NCBI RefSeq assembly: GCF_018531375.1 | Contig: NZ_JAHBOH010000002.1 | Coordinates: 496,001-560,000 of the forward strand | DNA: 64,000 bases | Direction of reading: 5' to 3' | Origin: Cellulomonas fulva | Lineage (GTDB): Bacteria > Actinomycetota > Actinomycetes > Actinomycetales > Cellulomonadaceae | Shown here: positions 35,371 to 45,908 of the stretch, in pieces | How positions within the stretch are numbered: the stretch's first letter is position 1 | Layout: each line of letters begins with the position of its first letter | Notes under the pieces: model-generated | The model's database searches: none | What the model saw: the letters and a program-made list of their open reading frames with translations, nothing else | What the model was told of the DNA's origin: nothing | Made by a program: the position numbers and the translations under genes

Positions 35371-36185
35371 CCGGCGCCGGGTCGTCGAGGCCCGACCTCC
35401 GGCACGCTCCAGGCCCCGACGACGCCGTCACCCGACCAGCCGCGCAGCGCGTGGCCGAGGGCGGCGGACGCCGGTCCGTCGTCGCCGAGCGCGTCTGTGT
35501 CGAGCACGTCGCACCCGCCGAGCTGCGTCAGCTCCAGTGCGCCGGCCTTGACGAGCGCCTCCTTGCGCACCCAGAGGCTCGTGGCGGCGGCGTGGGGGTC
35601 CGGCGCGGCCGCGACCCAGGCGCGCTCGCGTGCGGTGAGCACGGCGTCCGGGACCTCCCGGACGCGCTCGACGTCGATGCCGACGGCCGGCGCGGACGGG
35701 GGCGCGGCGCTGCGACCGGGCGCGGCGAGCGGCACCAGCGCGTCGGGCACGGTCGCGTCGGGCACCGTCGCGACCTGCACGGCGGCGATCGCGGCGACGT
35801 GGCCGTCGGTGTGGCTCAGGCTGACGCCCACCTCCGGGTGCCCGACGAGCGCGGGCCGGCCGTGCCCGGCGCCGCCGCACGCCGAGCACGTCTGCTTCAG
35901 GTCGAGCGCCGCGGCGGGGACGCCGAGCAGCTCGGCGGCGCACTCGCGCACCAGGGCGTGCGCGGCGGTGTAGGCGGCGCGGTCGGCCGGCCGGAGCAGC
36001 CGGTCGCGACGCTCACGTTCCGGCGCGGCCAGCAGCCCCTCGCGCTCGGGCGACGACGGGCCTGTCACCGGCTCGTGCCGGACGGCGACGCGCAGGCCGT
36101 CCGCGTCGGCGGCCCCCGCCGCTCCGAGCGCGGCGCCGCCGCCGCCGCGCTCGGTGAGCCGGGCGGGGCGGGAGAGCCGGCTCAC
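35337..36185 (-). CDS. 4'-phosphopantetheinyl transferase (Sfp type)
   Basis: It transfers the phosphopantetheine arm from CoA to a serine on carrier proteins. The 282-residue protein has the Sfp-type motifs [19 protein letters not shown] (metal-binding Asp in GIDVE) and [19 protein letters not shown] (W-x-x-KEA-x-x-K-x-G). [12 protein letters not shown] precedes them and [17 protein letters not shown] is at the N-terminal half. The GTG at 36185 overlaps the stop of the upstream winged-helix gene (GTGA). The carrier-protein partner is not in the window. Confidence 0.9.
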   Translation of the reverse strand: MSRLSRPARLTERGGGGAALGAAGAADADGLRVAVRHEPVTGPSSPEREGLLAAPERERRDRLLRPADRAAYTAAHALVRECAAELLGVPAAALDLKQTCSACGGAGHGRPALVGHPEVGVSLSHTDGHVAAIAAVQVATVPDATVPDALVPLAAPGRSAAPPSAPAVGIDVERVREVPDAVLTARERAWVAAAPDPHAAATSLWVRKEALVKAGALELTQLGGCDVLDTDALGDDGPASAALGHALRGWSGDGVVGAWSVPEVGPRRPGAGQSKSKIEFRS

Positions 36186-37423
36186 GCGGGCTCGACCCCG
36201 CGGAACTCCGCCAGCCGCGCGTGCTCGCGCTCGACGCCCTCGCGCGTGCGGCGGTCCCACGGGACCCACTCGTCGAGCTCGAGCAGCAGCCGGTCGCCAC
36301 GTGCGCGGGGGCGCCACGTCCCGACGAGCTCGATGCCGGCGAGCACGGCCCCGGGCCGGCCGAGCGTGGGCCACAGCGCCTTGTGCCGGCTGGTGTCGGG
36401 CACGATCACGTCGCGGTCCCGGCCCTGGAGGAACAGGTCGTAGGGGCCGAGCAGCCGCACCGGCTCGTCGGACGGCTCGTCCGACGGCCCCTCGGACGGC
36501 CCCTCGGACAGCTCGGCGCCGCTGCGGAGCGCGGGCAGGTCGGCCTCGAGGCACCACGCGGCGGCCCCGTCGACCTCGACCGGGACGGCGTCCTGCGGCC
36601 AGCGCTCCCGGACGTCCCGCAGCGGCGCGTCGAGGAACGTCGCGACCTGCTTCTCCGTGAGCGGGCCGAGCAGGTGCAGGGTGCCGCGCACCAGGTCGAG
36701 GGCGCCGTCGTCGGGGGAGGGGCGCAGGTCGCCGACCTGCGCCGCGGGCCACCGCGGGATCCGGCGCAGCACGGGCGGGGACGTGTCCGGCTCGAGCTCC
36801 AGACCGCCGTGGAGCGCCGCGAGCCGGAACGTGAGCTCGTACAGGTGGGTCGCGTCGCACGGGGCGCACCAGCGCGAGTACGGCCCGGGCAGGGCCGCGG
36901 TCATGCGGGTGGACAGCGCGCCCTTGACGATGGGCTCGGTGACCTGGTCGCGCATGGTGCGAGCCACGCGCCCGAGGGCCTCTGTGACCGGGATGCCCGC
37001 GTCCGCGAGCGGCCGGGCCGCGTTGACCACCCTCCGGGCCGCGTCGCCCTCCGAGTAGGGGCGTACGGCCTTCTCGACCGCTCGGAGGTCCGCGCGGCGG
37101 TACGCGTGCGGGGCCCCGCGCAGCGTCCAGGCCAGGGCGAGCGCCCGGGGCCACTCGTGGGCGCGGACCGGCACACCGCGCGTGGCCAGGGCCCACAGCG
37201 CGCCGTCCGGCCCGGTGTCCTGGACGCCGAGGTCGAGGATCGCCGCGTCGTCAGGCGCCCGGTCGGCCCGGGGCGCCCGGTCGAGCTCCTGGACCCGGAC
37301 CCGGTGCCGCAGCACCTGGGTGCGGCTGAGGCGCGCCACCGGTTCCGCGTCGGGGTGCGCCCCGGAGCGGGCGCGCGCCGCGCGCTTCGTCGGAGGGCTC
37401 GTCGTGGCCCGGGAGGACGCCAT
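36182..37423 (-). CDS. Winged-helix DNA-binding domain protein (DUF1006/AlkZ-like superfamily)
   Basis: A 413-residue protein resembling the large winged-helix family that includes the AlkZ/YcaQ DNA glycosylases. Recognisable parts are [40 protein letters not shown], a middle region ending [17 protein letters not shown], and the C-terminal [19 protein letters not shown] and [20 protein letters not shown] cannot see the catalytic QxQ pattern of AlkZ with certainty, so glycosylase activity is only a possibility. A short acidic repeat ([16 protein letters not shown]) interrupts it. The ATG at 37423 has CACGGT six bases upstream. It overlaps the PPTase gene and is divergent from ftsK. Confidence 0.8.
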   Translation of the reverse strand: MASSRATTSPPTKRAARARSGAHPDAEPVARLSRTQVLRHRVRVQELDRAPRADRAPDDAAILDLGVQDTGPDGALWALATRGVPVRAHEWPRALALAWTLRGAPHAYRRADLRAVEKAVRPYSEGDAARRVVNAARPLADAGIPVTEALGRVARTMRDQVTEPIVKGALSTRMTAALPGPYSRWCAPCDATHLYELTFRLAALHGGLELEPDTSPPVLRRIPRWPAAQVGDLRPSPDDGALDLVRGTLHLLGPLTEKQVATFLDAPLRDVRERWPQDAVPVEVDGAAAWCLEADLPALRSGAELSEGPSEGPSDEPSDEPVRLLGPYDLFLQGRDRDVIVPDTSRHKALWPTLGRPGAVLAGIELVGTWRPRARGDRLLLELDEWVPWDRRTREGVEREHARLAEFRGVEPA

Positions 37424-37539
37424 GGGACCACCGTGCCACCGCGGTCCGACATCGGCCCAGGCAGTCCGTCGCTGCGGGTCGGCGTCAACCGGGACCACGA
37501 CACGCGACCGGACGCGCCCGTCCCGTCGGCGGGTGCGGC

Positions 37540-37545
37540 TAGTTT
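37540..37545 (+). promoter_or_regulatory. -10 box of ftsK (leaderless)
   Basis: TAGTTT, then seven bases (GAGGACC), then ATG 37553. The GAGG is only three bases from the ATG, too close to serve well as a ribosome-binding site. Confidence 0.55.
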
Positions 37546-37552
37546 GAGGACC

Positions 37553-40303
37553 ATGGCGACGCGTACGTCCTCCTCCGGTGCCCGGTCGGGCGCCTCGACG
37601 ACCGCGCGCGCCAGCACCTCGGCCGCGTCCCGGACGGCGACGCCGGCGGGGTCCGCACGCGGCGGCTCGGCGCGGTCCGGGTCCGGCCGCGGCTCCACGC
37701 GGCCGCCGGCGCGCAAGCCCGCCGCGCCGCCCGCACCCCAGCGCTCCGCACTCCCGGTGCGGATGGTCAAGGCGGTGTGGATGGGGTGCGCGCACCTCGT
37801 CGGCGGCACCGCGCGTCGCGTGGGCCACGGCGCGCGCGACCTCGACCCGGCCCACCGCCGCGACGGTCTCGCGTTCACGCTCCTCGGCCTCGCGGTCGTC
37901 GTGGCCGCGCGCGAGTGGTGGGCGCTGTCCGGGACGGCGGGCGACGCGATCCACTCGGTCGTCGCGGGCACGTTCGGCGTCGTGGGCGTCATCGTCCCCG
38001 TGCTGCTGCTGGCGACCGCGGTCCGCCTCATGCGCCACCCCGAGCGCGTCCAGGCCAACGGCCGGATGGGCATCGGCCTGAGCGCCGTGATCCTCGCGGT
38101 GTGCGGCATCGTGCAGGTCTCCGCGGGGCTGCCCGGCACCGACGACTTCGCCGCGCTGCGCGCTGCGGGCGGCATCGTCGGGTACGCGGTCGGCACGCCG
38201 CTCGCCACGCTGCTGACCGGCCCCGTCGCCGTCATCCTCCTGGTGCTCCTGGCGTTCTTCGGCGTGCTCGTCGTCACCGCGACGCCGGTGCACCAGGTGG
38301 TCCCGCGGCTGCGCAGCGGCTACCACCGCCTCACGGGCGGGCGCCACGACGAGGGCGACGACGAGCCCGACGAGGACGACGACGCCCCCCTGGTGATCAA
38401 CGCGGGCCACACCGCGTTCGACGAGGACGAGCCCGACGAGGCCCGTCCCGCCCGGCCCCGCCGCCGCGGGCTGCTCTCGCGGCGCCGCGCCGAGGCCCCG
38501 GCCGAGCCGGACGAGTCCGCTCTGGACGCCTACGAGGCCGACGAGGCGTTCGAGCGCGCCGCGATCGTGGTGCCCGGCGCCGGGGGCGCGGACCCCGACG
38601 ACGAGACCGCCGTCATGGACCCCGCACCGCCGACGGAGCCGACCGCCGTCGTGGGCGCGGGCTCGGCGGACGGCCCGACGACCCACCTGACCGCGCCGCC
38701 CACCGCGGGTGTGCCCCGGGGCGAGCAGCCGATGCTCGAGGGCGACGTGGTCTACACGCTGCCGTCCGAGGACTCGCTCGCGAAGGGCGCGCCGCACAAG
38801 GTCCGCTCGGCCGCGAACGACCGCGTGGTCGAGTCGCTCACCGGCGTGCTCGAGCAGTTCGAGATCAACGCGCAGGTCACCGGCTTCACGCGCGGCCCGA
38901 CGGTCACGCGCTACGAGGTGGAGCTCGGCAAGGGCACCAAGGTCGAGCGCGTGACGGCGCTGTCGAAGAACATCGCGTACGCGGTCGCCTCCGCCGACGT
39001 GCGGATCCTGTCGCCGATCCCGGGCAAGTCCGCGATCGGCATCGAGATCCCGAACACCGACCGCGAGACCGTGTCGCTCGGCGACGTGCTGCGCTCGTCG
39101 GCCGCCAAGCGGACCGACCACCCGATGGTCATCGGCGTGGGCAAGGACGTCGAGGGCGGGTACGTCGTCGCGAACCTGGCCAAGATGCCCCACCTGCTGG
39201 TCGCCGGCGCGACCGGCGCGGGCAAGTCCAGCTTCGTGAACTCCATGATCGTCTCGATCCTCATGCGCTCGACGCCCGACGAGGTGCGCATGGTGCTCGT
39301 CGACCCCAAGCGCGTCGAGCTGACGATCTACGAGGGGATCCCGCACCTCATCACCCCGATCATCACCAACCCCAAGAAGGCCGCCGAGGCCCTCGAGTGG
39401 GTGGTGCGGGAGATGGAGGCGCGGTACGACGACCTCGCGATGTTCGGGTTCAAGCACATCGACGACTTCAACGCGGCCGTGCGCGCCGGCAAGGTCAAGC
39501 CCCTACCGGGCTCCGAGCGCAAGATCGCGACGTACCCCTACCTCCTCGTCATCGTCGACGAGCTCGCGGACCTCATGATGGTCGCGCCCCGCGACGTCGA
39601 GGCGTCGATCCAGCGGATCACGCAGCTCGCGCGCGCGGCCGGCATCCACCTCGTCCTCGCGACGCAGCGACCGTCCGTGGACGTCGTCACCGGGCTCATC
39701 AAGGCCAACGTCCCCTCGCGCCTGGCGTTCGCGACCTCCTCGCTGACCGACTCGCGCGTCGTGCTCGACCAGCCGGGTGCCGAGAAGCTCATCGGCCAGG
39801 GTGACGCCCTGTTCCTGCCCATGGGCGCGGCCAAGCCGATGCGCACCCAGGGTGCGTGGGTCGCCGAGTCGGAGATCCACGCGGTGGTCGCGCACGTGAA
39901 GACGCAGCTGAAGCCCGTCTACCGGCAGGACGTCGCCGCCGTCGCGCCCAAGAAGCAGGTCGACGAGGACATCGGTGACGACCTCGACCTGCTGCTGCAG
40001 GCCGCCGAGCTCGTGGTGACGACGCAGTTCGGCTCGACGTCGATGCTGCAGCGCAAGCTGCGCGTCGGCTTCGCCAAGGCCGGGCGGCTCATGGACCTGC
40101 TGGAGTCGCGCGAGATCGTCGGCCCCTCGGAGGGCTCCAAGGCGCGCGAGGTGCTGGTCCAGCCCGACGACCTGCCGGGCACGCTCGCGATGCTGCGCGG
40201 CGAGCCCGGCGACCCGGTCGTCGAGGACGGGCCGCCCGTCGCGACCGACTACCACGACGACCTCGAGGACGAGGACCAGGACTGGTCCGGCGGCCGTCGG
40301 TGA
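37553..40303 (+). CDS. ftsK: DNA translocase FtsK
   Basis: FtsK pumps chromosomal DNA at the division septum. The 916-residue protein starts with a Ser/Ala/Thr/Arg-rich region, then four membrane segments (about 100-245), and an acidic linker. The RecA-like motor carries Walker A GATGAGKS at 552-559, Walker B ([13 protein letters not shown]), and [21 protein letters not shown]. The gamma domain that reads KOPS is at the end ([22 protein letters not shown]). Its TGA overlaps the GTG of the GGDEF-EAL gene by four bases. The order near pgsA and clgR is also seen in mycobacteria. Confidence 0.96.
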   Translation: MATRTSSSGARSGASTTARASTSAASRTATPAGSARGGSARSGSGRGSTRPPARKPAAPPAPQRSALPVRMVKAVWMGCAHLVGGTARRVGHGARDLDPAHRRDGLAFTLLGLAVVVAAREWWALSGTAGDAIHSVVAGTFGVVGVIVPVLLLATAVRLMRHPERVQANGRMGIGLSAVILAVCGIVQVSAGLPGTDDFAALRAAGGIVGYAVGTPLATLLTGPVAVILLVLLAFFGVLVVTATPVHQVVPRLRSGYHRLTGGRHDEGDDEPDEDDDAPLVINAGHTAFDEDEPDEARPARPRRRGLLSRRRAEAPAEPDESALDAYEADEAFERAAIVVPGAGGADPDDETAVMDPAPPTEPTAVVGAGSADGPTTHLTAPPTAGVPRGEQPMLEGDVVYTLPSEDSLAKGAPHKVRSAANDRVVESLTGVLEQFEINAQVTGFTRGPTVTRYEVELGKGTKVERVTALSKNIAYAVASADVRILSPIPGKSAIGIEIPNTDRETVSLGDVLRSSAAKRTDHPMVIGVGKDVEGGYVVANLAKMPHLLVAGATGAGKSSFVNSMIVSILMRSTPDEVRMVLVDPKRVELTIYEGIPHLITPIITNPKKAAEALEWVVREMEARYDDLAMFGFKHIDDFNAAVRAGKVKPLPGSERKIATYPYLLVIVDELADLMMVAPRDVEASIQRITQLARAAGIHLVLATQRPSVDVVTGLIKANVPSRLAFATSSLTDSRVVLDQPGAEKLIGQGDALFLPMGAAKPMRTQGAWVAESEIHAVVAHVKTQLKPVYRQDVAAVAPKKQVDEDIGDDLDLLLQAAELVVTTQFGSTSMLQRKLRVGFAKAGRLMDLLESREIVGPSEGSKAREVLVQPDDLPGTLAMLRGEPGDPVVEDGPPVATDYHDDLEDEDQDWSGGRR

Positions 40304-42678
40304 GCGCCGCCGCGCTCGGGACGGGGGAGGTGGTGGCCTCGTCGTGGGCGGCGTCGCGGGGCGGGTCGTGGCTCGAGGCCGACGGCGTGCTCTCGGCCGC
40401 GGACTCGACGGTCGGCCTGGTCTCGCTCGGGATCGCGGTGGTCGCCATCGCCGCGCTGGTCTGGGTGCTCGTGCTGCTGGCCCGGCAGCGCCGCGAGGTG
40501 CGGCGCGCGAACGACCTGCTCGCGCTGTCCCGTGAGCTGCGGCACCGGTACGACGCGCTGCAGGCCGTCACCAAGGAGGGCGTGCTCGTCGTCTCCCTGA
40601 GCGGCACGGTGCTGGACATCTCCGACCGTGCGGCGGCCATCCTCGGCGTCGAGCAGGACGCGACGGTCGGCAAGCACCTGACCGACCTCGCGGTCGTCCT
40701 GGTCAACGAGCAGGGGCTGTCGATGAACCCCGCGGCCGTGCTCGGGTACCGCACGGGCCGCGCCGGCTACACGGTCGACTCCCAGCTCGTCGGCGTGGCC
40801 CTGCCCGGGACGCAGGGCTCGCAGGCGCGTATGGTCCAGGTCGCGAGCCAGCTCGTCGCCGCGGCGGACGGGGACGCGCCGGCCGTCCTGACGACGCTGG
40901 TCGACGTCACCGGCAGCCGCCAGGTCGAGGCGGCGCTGTCCCGCTCGGAGATGCAGTTCCGCGTCGCGATGGAGAACGCGCCCATCGGCATGGCGCTCGT
41001 CGACCTCGACTGGCACGTGGTCGAGGCGAACTCGGCGCTCGCGGAGCTCCTGGGCACCACGGTCGAGGCGCTGCGCGGGTACCCGATGGAGGCGCTCAGT
41101 ACGCCCGACTCGCGGGCGAGCGAGCGGCTCGAGGTCGACCGGCTGCTGGGCGGCGGGCAGCACCGGTTCTCGCTCGAGAAGCGCTACCAGCGGGCCGACG
41201 ACCACCTGGTCTGGGTGGTGCTCGACGCGGCGCTCGTGCGCAGCCCGTCCGGCGAGCCGGACCACTTCGTGGTGCAGGTGCGCGACTCCACCGAGTCCCG
41301 GCTGCAGGCCGAGATGCTCACGCACCGCGCGATGCACGACCCGCTGACCGGGCTGGCGAACCGCACGCTGCTGCAGGAGGTCCTGCAGTCGGTGGTCGAG
41401 CAGCCGGGCGTCGTGGACCGCGTCGCGGTGCTGGCGTGCGACCTGGACGGGTTCAAGGAGATCAACGACCGGTACGGGCACGCGGCGGGAGACGAGGTCC
41501 TGGTGCACGTCGCCGGCGTGCTCCGGGCCGCGACGGCACGGCGCGGGACCGTGGCGCGGCTCGGCGGTGACGAGTTCGTCGTCGTCGTGCAGGACGTCGA
41601 CGGGCCCAAGGCGGTGTTCGAGGTCGCCGCCGCCATCCACGCCGGGCTCGCGGAGCCGGTGCGCGTGGCGCGACGCCGTCTGCCCGTCGCCGCGAGCATC
41701 GGGATCGCGCTCGCCGACCCCGAGACCGTGCAGGGCGGCGCGCCGACGCTGCTGGCGGCCGCCGACGCGGCGCTCTACAAGGCGAAGTCGGCGGGCCGGG
41801 GCCGCACCGAGGTCTACGACCAGTCGATGGCCAAGTCCTCGAGCGTCGAGCTGCTCCGCGAGCTCACCGAGGCGCTGGCCTCTGGCGAGCTCGTGGTGCA
41901 CTACCAGCCGATCGTCGACCTCGCCGACGGCCGCGTCGTCGGGTACGAGGCCCTGATCCGCTGGCAGCACCCGTACCGCGGGCTCCTGCTGCCGGCCGCG
42001 TTCCTCTCGCTGGCCCAGGAGGCCGGCCTCGCGGTCCCGCTCGGGCAGTTCGTCGCGACGAAGGTGGCGGAGTTCGTCGCGTCCTCCCCGGACCGCACCA
42101 CGTGGGTCTCTGTGAACGTGTCCGCCGACCAGCTCGGCGACGGCGAGTTCGCGACGACGCTGCTCGCGGAGATCTCGCGGCACCGACTCATGGCGGGCCG
42201 CATCGTCGTCGAGCTCACCGAGTCGTCGCTCGTCGCGTCCGGCACGCGCATCCGCCACGAGCTCACGCAGCTCTCGGCGGCCGGCGTCCCCATCCTGCTC
42301 GACGACTTCGGCACCGGCGTCTCGCCGCTGTCCTACCTGCGCGACCTGCCGGTGGCGGGCGTCAAGCTCGACATGTCCTTCACGTCGGGCATCCCCGACG
42401 ACCCGACCGCCGGCAAGGTGGTCCGGGCGCTCGGCGCCCTCGCGCGCGAGCTCGCCATGGTGACGATCGCCGAGGGCATCGAGCACGCCGAGCAGGCGGA
42501 GTACCTGCACCGCAACGGCTGGCGGTACGGGCAGGGCTGGCTGTACGGCGGAGCGCAGCCCGCGCCGACGACGGGCGCCGCGACCCACGCCTCGTCGGCC
42601 GGTGCCGTGCCTGACGGCCGTCCGGCACCGGCGCGGGTCGCCACCCCGGCGGTCCACCCGGGCGACACGACGCGCTGA
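40300..42678 (+). CDS. PAS-GGDEF-EAL cyclic di-GMP turnover protein
   Basis: A 792-residue signalling protein. There is one membrane helix near residues 40-62, then two PAS-like regions (about 75-200 and 215-340), a GGDEF domain with the intact active-site motif at 422-426 ([11 protein letters not shown]), and an EAL domain with the motif intact at 550-552 ([11 protein letters not shown]). [15 protein letters not shown] and KLDMSFTSG follow in the expected places. It could therefore make or break cyclic di-GMP; which dominates cannot be told. The GTG overlaps the ftsK stop, so it is probably co-expressed with ftsK, which is unusual. Confidence 0.93.
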   Translation: MSAAALGTGEVVASSWAASRGGSWLEADGVLSAADSTVGLVSLGIAVVAIAALVWVLVLLARQRREVRRANDLLALSRELRHRYDALQAVTKEGVLVVSLSGTVLDISDRAAAILGVEQDATVGKHLTDLAVVLVNEQGLSMNPAAVLGYRTGRAGYTVDSQLVGVALPGTQGSQARMVQVASQLVAAADGDAPAVLTTLVDVTGSRQVEAALSRSEMQFRVAMENAPIGMALVDLDWHVVEANSALAELLGTTVEALRGYPMEALSTPDSRASERLEVDRLLGGGQHRFSLEKRYQRADDHLVWVVLDAALVRSPSGEPDHFVVQVRDSTESRLQAEMLTHRAMHDPLTGLANRTLLQEVLQSVVEQPGVVDRVAVLACDLDGFKEINDRYGHAAGDEVLVHVAGVLRAATARRGTVARLGGDEFVVVVQDVDGPKAVFEVAAAIHAGLAEPVRVARRRLPVAASIGIALADPETVQGGAPTLLAAADAALYKAKSAGRGRTEVYDQSMAKSSSVELLRELTEALASGELVVHYQPIVDLADGRVVGYEALIRWQHPYRGLLLPAAFLSLAQEAGLAVPLGQFVATKVAEFVASSPDRTTWVSVNVSADQLGDGEFATTLLAEISRHRLMAGRIVVELTESSLVASGTRIRHELTQLSAAGVPILLDDFGTGVSPLSYLRDLPVAGVKLDMSFTSGIPDDPTAGKVVRALGALARELAMVTIAEGIEHAEQAEYLHRNGWRYGQGWLYGGAQPAPTTGAATHASSAGAVPDGRPAPARVATPAVHPGDTTR

Positions 42679-42702
42679 GCGCGGGCCGGCCAGCGCGCCG
42701 GG

Positions 42703-44025
42703 TCAGCCGGTCCGGCGGGAGACGACCGTCGGTGCCGACCCCGTCGGCGCGGTCGGCACGTCGCGCTCCGGTGCCTGGCTGCCCACCGCGTCGGCGACGC
42801 GCTGCAGCCGCTCGGCGACCTGCGTGGGGCTCAGGGTGTCGGTGCCGTCCGGGATGTCGGGCAGCGCGTGGACGCGGTGCCCCCCGCGACGGTCCACCGT
42901 GAGGCCCGTCCACTCGACGCCCGTGACACGCGGCGGGCCGGCGGCCCTGCCTTCGGCGTCGAACGCACCGGGACTGCTGATGTGGGCGGTGAGGAGCACG
43001 CCCGAGTCGGTCTTGGGCGAGCAGCACTCGCCGTCCTGGTTGGACAGGAAGTTGCCGAGCCCGTACGCGACCCACATCCCGGCGCCGTCCGGTCCGCCGT
43101 CGAGCAGGGCCACGGGCTGCGGGACGTGGGCGTGGTGCCCGATGTACAGGTCGATCTGCCCCGAGTCGGCCAGCTCCTGCGCGATCGCCTCCTGCTCGGC
43201 CGTGGGCTCGGTCTGGTACTCGACGCAGCAGTGCACGCTCGCGATGACGACGTCCGCGCCGTCCTCGCGGGCCTGCTCGGCCTCGGCGACCATCGCGGGC
43301 ACGTCGATGCGCGTCACGGACCACGGCTTGTCCGCGTCGACCGGCATGCCGTTGGTGCCGTAGGTCGCGGCGATGTGGGCGACGGTGATCGTCTGCCCCG
43401 CGCGGTCGAGCGTGTACAGCTGCGGCTGCTGCGCCTCGAGCTCCGTGCGCGCGGTGCCGACGTGCCCCAGCCCGACGTCGTCGAGCGCGTCCAGCGTGGC
43501 GGTCACCCCGGCGAACCCGCGGTCCACCGAGTGGTTGGACGCGGTCGAGCAGCCGTCCCACCCCTGGTCGGCGAGGCCCTGGGCGAGCTCCACGGGAGCC
43601 CCGAAGACGGGGTACCCGCTCGGCTCGGACCCCGGCGGCGCGATCGGGACCTCGAGGTGGCACAGCGCGAGGTCCGCGCCCTGGACCCACGGGTCCACCG
43701 GCGCGAGGAGCGGACCGAAGTCGACGTCCCCGTCGCGGTCGGTCGCGGACGCGATGACCGGCGTGTGGGGGAGCACGTCGCCGGCGGCGACGACCGTGAA
43801 GTCCGCGTCCGGGTCCGCCGTGGGCGACGGGGTCGGGGTCGGCGTGGAGGGACCGGGCGTCGCGGCCGGGCTGCCGCTCGCCGTGCTCGTCGGACCTGCC
43901 GAGGCGTCCGACGACCACGGCCGCAGGGCGACCGCAGCGCCCGCGACGCAGGCGAGGACGAGTGCGGCGGTGACGAGCACGACCGCGAGGGGGGAGGTGC
44001 GGCCGGCCCGGGCGTGACGTGTCAC
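42703..44025 (-). CDS. CapA family (PGA_cap) protein
   Basis: A 440-residue protein with one N-terminal hydrophobic segment (signal anchor or signal peptide, about 10-35), and a Ser/Thr/Pro linker. The metallophosphatase-like CapA domain has AAGDVLPHTPVI, SNHSVDRGFAGVTATLDAL, VIASVHCCVEYQ, IGHHAHVPQPV and VAYGLGNFLSNQ. The family is named for poly-gamma-glutamate capsule synthesis but is diverse, and no capB/capC is nearby, so the role is unknown. GTG 44025 lies seven bases after a TACTGT box on the minus strand. A short GC-rich inverted repeat lies between it and the convergent GGDEF-EAL gene. Confidence 0.85.
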   Translation of the reverse strand: MTRHARAGRTSPLAVVLVTAALVLACVAGAAVALRPWSSDASAGPTSTASGSPAATPGPSTPTPTPSPTADPDADFTVVAAGDVLPHTPVIASATDRDGDVDFGPLLAPVDPWVQGADLALCHLEVPIAPPGSEPSGYPVFGAPVELAQGLADQGWDGCSTASNHSVDRGFAGVTATLDALDDVGLGHVGTARTELEAQQPQLYTLDRAGQTITVAHIAATYGTNGMPVDADKPWSVTRIDVPAMVAEAEQAREDGADVVIASVHCCVEYQTEPTAEQEAIAQELADSGQIDLYIGHHAHVPQPVALLDGGPDGAGMWVAYGLGNFLSNQDGECCSPKTDSGVLLTAHISSPGAFDAEGRAAGPPRVTGVEWTGLTVDRRGGHRVHALPDIPDGTDTLSPTQVAERLQRVADAVGSQAPERDVPTAPTGSAPTVVSRRTG

Positions 44026-44032
44026 ACACGGG

Positions 44033-44038
44033 ACAGTA
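44033..44038 (-). promoter_or_regulatory. -10 box of the CapA-like gene (leaderless)
   Basis: TACTGT on the minus strand, then seven bases, then GTG 44025. Confidence 0.55.
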
Positions 44039-44170
44039 ACGGCCCGCAGCCCGTGCGACGTACGCCGCAGCGGGCGGCGGGACGGCTCCTCGCTGAGCGG
44101 ATCGGGGCAGTCCGGACGATCGGGGAGGTACCGCCGCGTGGTGCGGCCGAGGGGCGGCGGTGGCGCCGCA

Positions 44171-44176
44171 TAGTCT
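44171..44176 (+). promoter_or_regulatory. -10 box of pgsA (leaderless)
   Basis: TAGTCT, then six bases, then GTG 44183. Confidence 0.6.
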
Positions 44177-44182
44177 GTCCCG

Positions 44183-44773
44183 GTGAGCCCCGCACCGCAG
44201 CCGACGTGGAACCTGGCGAACGCGCTGACGGTCGTGCGCGTGCTCCTGGTGCCGGTGTTCGCGTGGGCGCTCCTGGCGGACGGTGGCCACACGGTCGGCT
44301 ACCGGCTGCTCGCCTTCGGCATCTTCGCCGTCGCCGCGGTCACCGACCGGGTCGACGGCTGGTACGCGCGCCGCACGGGCCAGGTCACCGACTTCGGCAA
44401 GCTCCTCGACCCCATCGCGGACAAGCTCCTGATCGGCACCGCGCTGGTCCTGCTCTCCGCGCTCGACGACCTCGCGTGGTGGGTCACCGCGGTGGTCCTG
44501 GTGCGCGAGCTCGGGATCACGGTGATGCGCTTCTTCCTGCTGAGGTACGTCGTCCTGCCGGCCTCGCGCGGGGGGAAGCTCAAGACCGTGCTGCAGGTCC
44601 TCGCGATCGGCCTCTACCTGCTCCCGCTCGACCACCTGCCGGGCGCCGTCGAGGTGGTCGCGGCCGTCGTCATGGCGGCAGCTCTCGTGGTCACCGTCGT
44701 CACCGGCGTCGACTACGTGCGCACGGCGCTGCGCATCCGGCGCGCGGCGCCGGTGGAGCCCGGTCTGCCGTGA
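44183..44773 (+). CDS. pgsA: CDP-diacylglycerol-glycerol-3-phosphate 3-phosphatidyltransferase
   Basis: A membrane enzyme that makes phosphatidylglycerol phosphate from CDP-diacylglycerol. The 196-residue protein has the complete CDP-alcohol phosphotransferase signature D58-G-x2-A-R63-x8-G72-x3-D76-x3-D80, and about five hydrophobic segments. NLANALTVVRVLLVPVFAW at the start is typical of PgsA. A related transferase using inositol or another alcohol cannot be excluded from sequence alone. The stop overlaps the cinA GTG (GTGA). Confidence 0.92.
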   Translation: MSPAPQPTWNLANALTVVRVLLVPVFAWALLADGGHTVGYRLLAFGIFAVAAVTDRVDGWYARRTGQVTDFGKLLDPIADKLLIGTALVLLSALDDLAWWVTAVVLVRELGITVMRFFLLRYVVLPASRGGKLKTVLQVLAIGLYLLPLDHLPGAVEVVAAVVMAAALVVTVVTGVDYVRTALRIRRAAPVEPGLP

Positions 44774-45291
44774 CCACCGGTGGGCGGATGCCCGACGAGC
44801 ACGACGCGGACCCGCCCGGCGACGCGCCCCTGCTGCTGCGCGTCCTCCGGGACCGCGGGCTGACGCTGGCCGTCGCGGAGTCGCTGACCGGCGGCATGGT
44901 GGCCGCCCGCCTCGTGGACGTCCCCGGTGCGTCGGCGGTGCTGCGCGGCGGCGTCGTGGCCTATGCGACGGATCTCAAGGCGGCGCTGCTCGGCGTCGAC
45001 GCCGACCTGCTCGCCCGCGAGGGCGCCGTGCACCCGGACGTGGCCCGCCAGATGGCGCAGGGCGTCCGGGATCGGCTCGGTGCCGACGTCGGGCTCGCGA
45101 CGACCGGGGTCGCCGGGCCCGAGCCGCAGGACGGGCGAGCGCCCGGCACGGTGCACGTGGCGGTCGTGAGCCCGGCCGGGGTGCGGGTCGCCTCGCTCGT
45201 CGTCGACGGCACCCGCGCGCAGGTCCGCGAGGAGGCGGTCCGCGCCGTGCTCGCGCTCGCGCGCGACGCGCTGGCCGGTCCGGTGGGGTGA
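44770..45291 (+). CDS. cinA: CinA family protein (NMN amidohydrolase domain)
   Basis: A 173-residue protein matching the C-terminal (PncC-like) domain of Cin[65 protein letters not shown], and [13 protein letters not shown]. The N-terminal molybdopterin-binding-like domain of full CinA is absent, so this is a single-domain form. Homologues deamidate nicotinamide mononucleotide in NAD recycling. It overlaps pgsA and precedes clgR. Confidence 0.9.
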   Translation: MTTGGRMPDEHDADPPGDAPLLLRVLRDRGLTLAVAESLTGGMVAARLVDVPGASAVLRGGVVAYATDLKAALLGVDADLLAREGAVHPDVARQMAQGVRDRLGADVGLATTGVAGPEPQDGRAPGTVHVAVVSPAGVRVASLVVDGTRAQVREEAVRAVLALARDALAGPVG

Positions 45292-45418
45292 AACTCCGGT
45301 CCGGCGCGGCGCGCTGGAAGGTCGAGGGAACACCGGGACGTGCGACGTCGTTGGAGGGGACGTGATGAACACACGCCCGCCCGCCCGCCGCGCGACCGCG
45401 CGTGTCGGTGCCGCGCGG

Positions 45419-45449
45419 TACGGTGGCAAGGTGCCGACCGAATCGGCAC
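45419..45449 (+). promoter_or_regulatory. clgR promoter with palindrome at the start site
   Basis: TACGGT (45419-45424) is a good -10 box. The predicted transcript start falls at about 45431, where a perfect 7-bp inverted repeat begins (GTGCCGA, CCGAA, TCGGCAC; 45431-45449). It could be an operator or a 5' hairpin. An in-frame GTG at 45431 would give a 29-residue N-terminal extension to ClgR, but the strong ribosome-binding site favours ATG 45518. Confidence 0.5.
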
Positions 45450-45517
45450 TCCGGATCGAGGGCACTCGGGTCACCAGCACCTCGGGACGGACGGACGAGG
45501 CGAGAGGGGGAGCCCCG

Positions 45518-45859
45518 ATGGTCGTACTCCGTCGCGAGATCGGCGACGTGCTGCGGGATGCGCGACAGCGCCAGGGCCGGACCCTTCGTGAGGTCTCGTC
45601 GGCTGCGCGCGTCTCCCTGGGCTACCTCAGCGAGGTGGAGCGGGGACAGAAGGAGGCGTCGTCGGAGCTGCTGCACAGCATCTGCGAGGCGCTCGACGTC
45701 CCGATGTCCCTGGTGCTGCGCGAGGTCAGCGACCGCGTCGCGGTCGCCGAGGGCCTGCTCATCCCGGACACCGTCCCCGCGGACCTCGCGGTGTCGATGG
45801 ACGGCTCCCACGAGGGCCGGTGGACCCGGACCCGCTCGGAGCTCACCCCCGTCGGCTGA
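45518..45859 (+). CDS. clgR: Xre-family regulator ClgR
   Basis: A 113-residue cytoplasmic DNA-binding protein with one Cro/C1-type helix-turn-helix ([60 protein letters not shown]). The sequence matches ClgR, the activator of clp protease genes in Corynebacterium, Streptomyces and Mycobacterium, and the location after pgsA-cinA agrees. The ATG follows GAGAGGGGGAG. No LAA-like degradation tag is visible at the C-terminus (ends SELTPVG). Confidence 0.9.
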   Translation: MVVLRREIGDVLRDARQRQGRTLREVSSAARVSLGYLSEVERGQKEASSELLHSICEALDVPMSLVLREVSDRVAVAEGLLIPDTVPADLAVSMDGSHEGRWTRTRSELTPVG

Positions 45860-45866
45860 CCGCCCG

Positions 45867-45908
45867 CTGAGACGCCCGCTGCCGCGCCCCGGCGCCGGGC
45901 GGGCTCAG
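45867..45908. terminator. Candidate terminator between clgR and nei
   Basis: CTGAG+CGCCCG (45867-45878) can pair with CGGGCG+CTCAG (45896-45908), with small interruptions, between convergent genes. It overlaps the last codons of nei. Weak support. Confidence 0.4.

Noticed and set aside
45431..45517. clgR starting at GTG 45431 as a leaderless gene
   Set aside because: The spacing to TACGGT fits, but ClgR homologues begin near MVVLRREIG, and GAGAGGGGGAG is placed well for ATG 45518.
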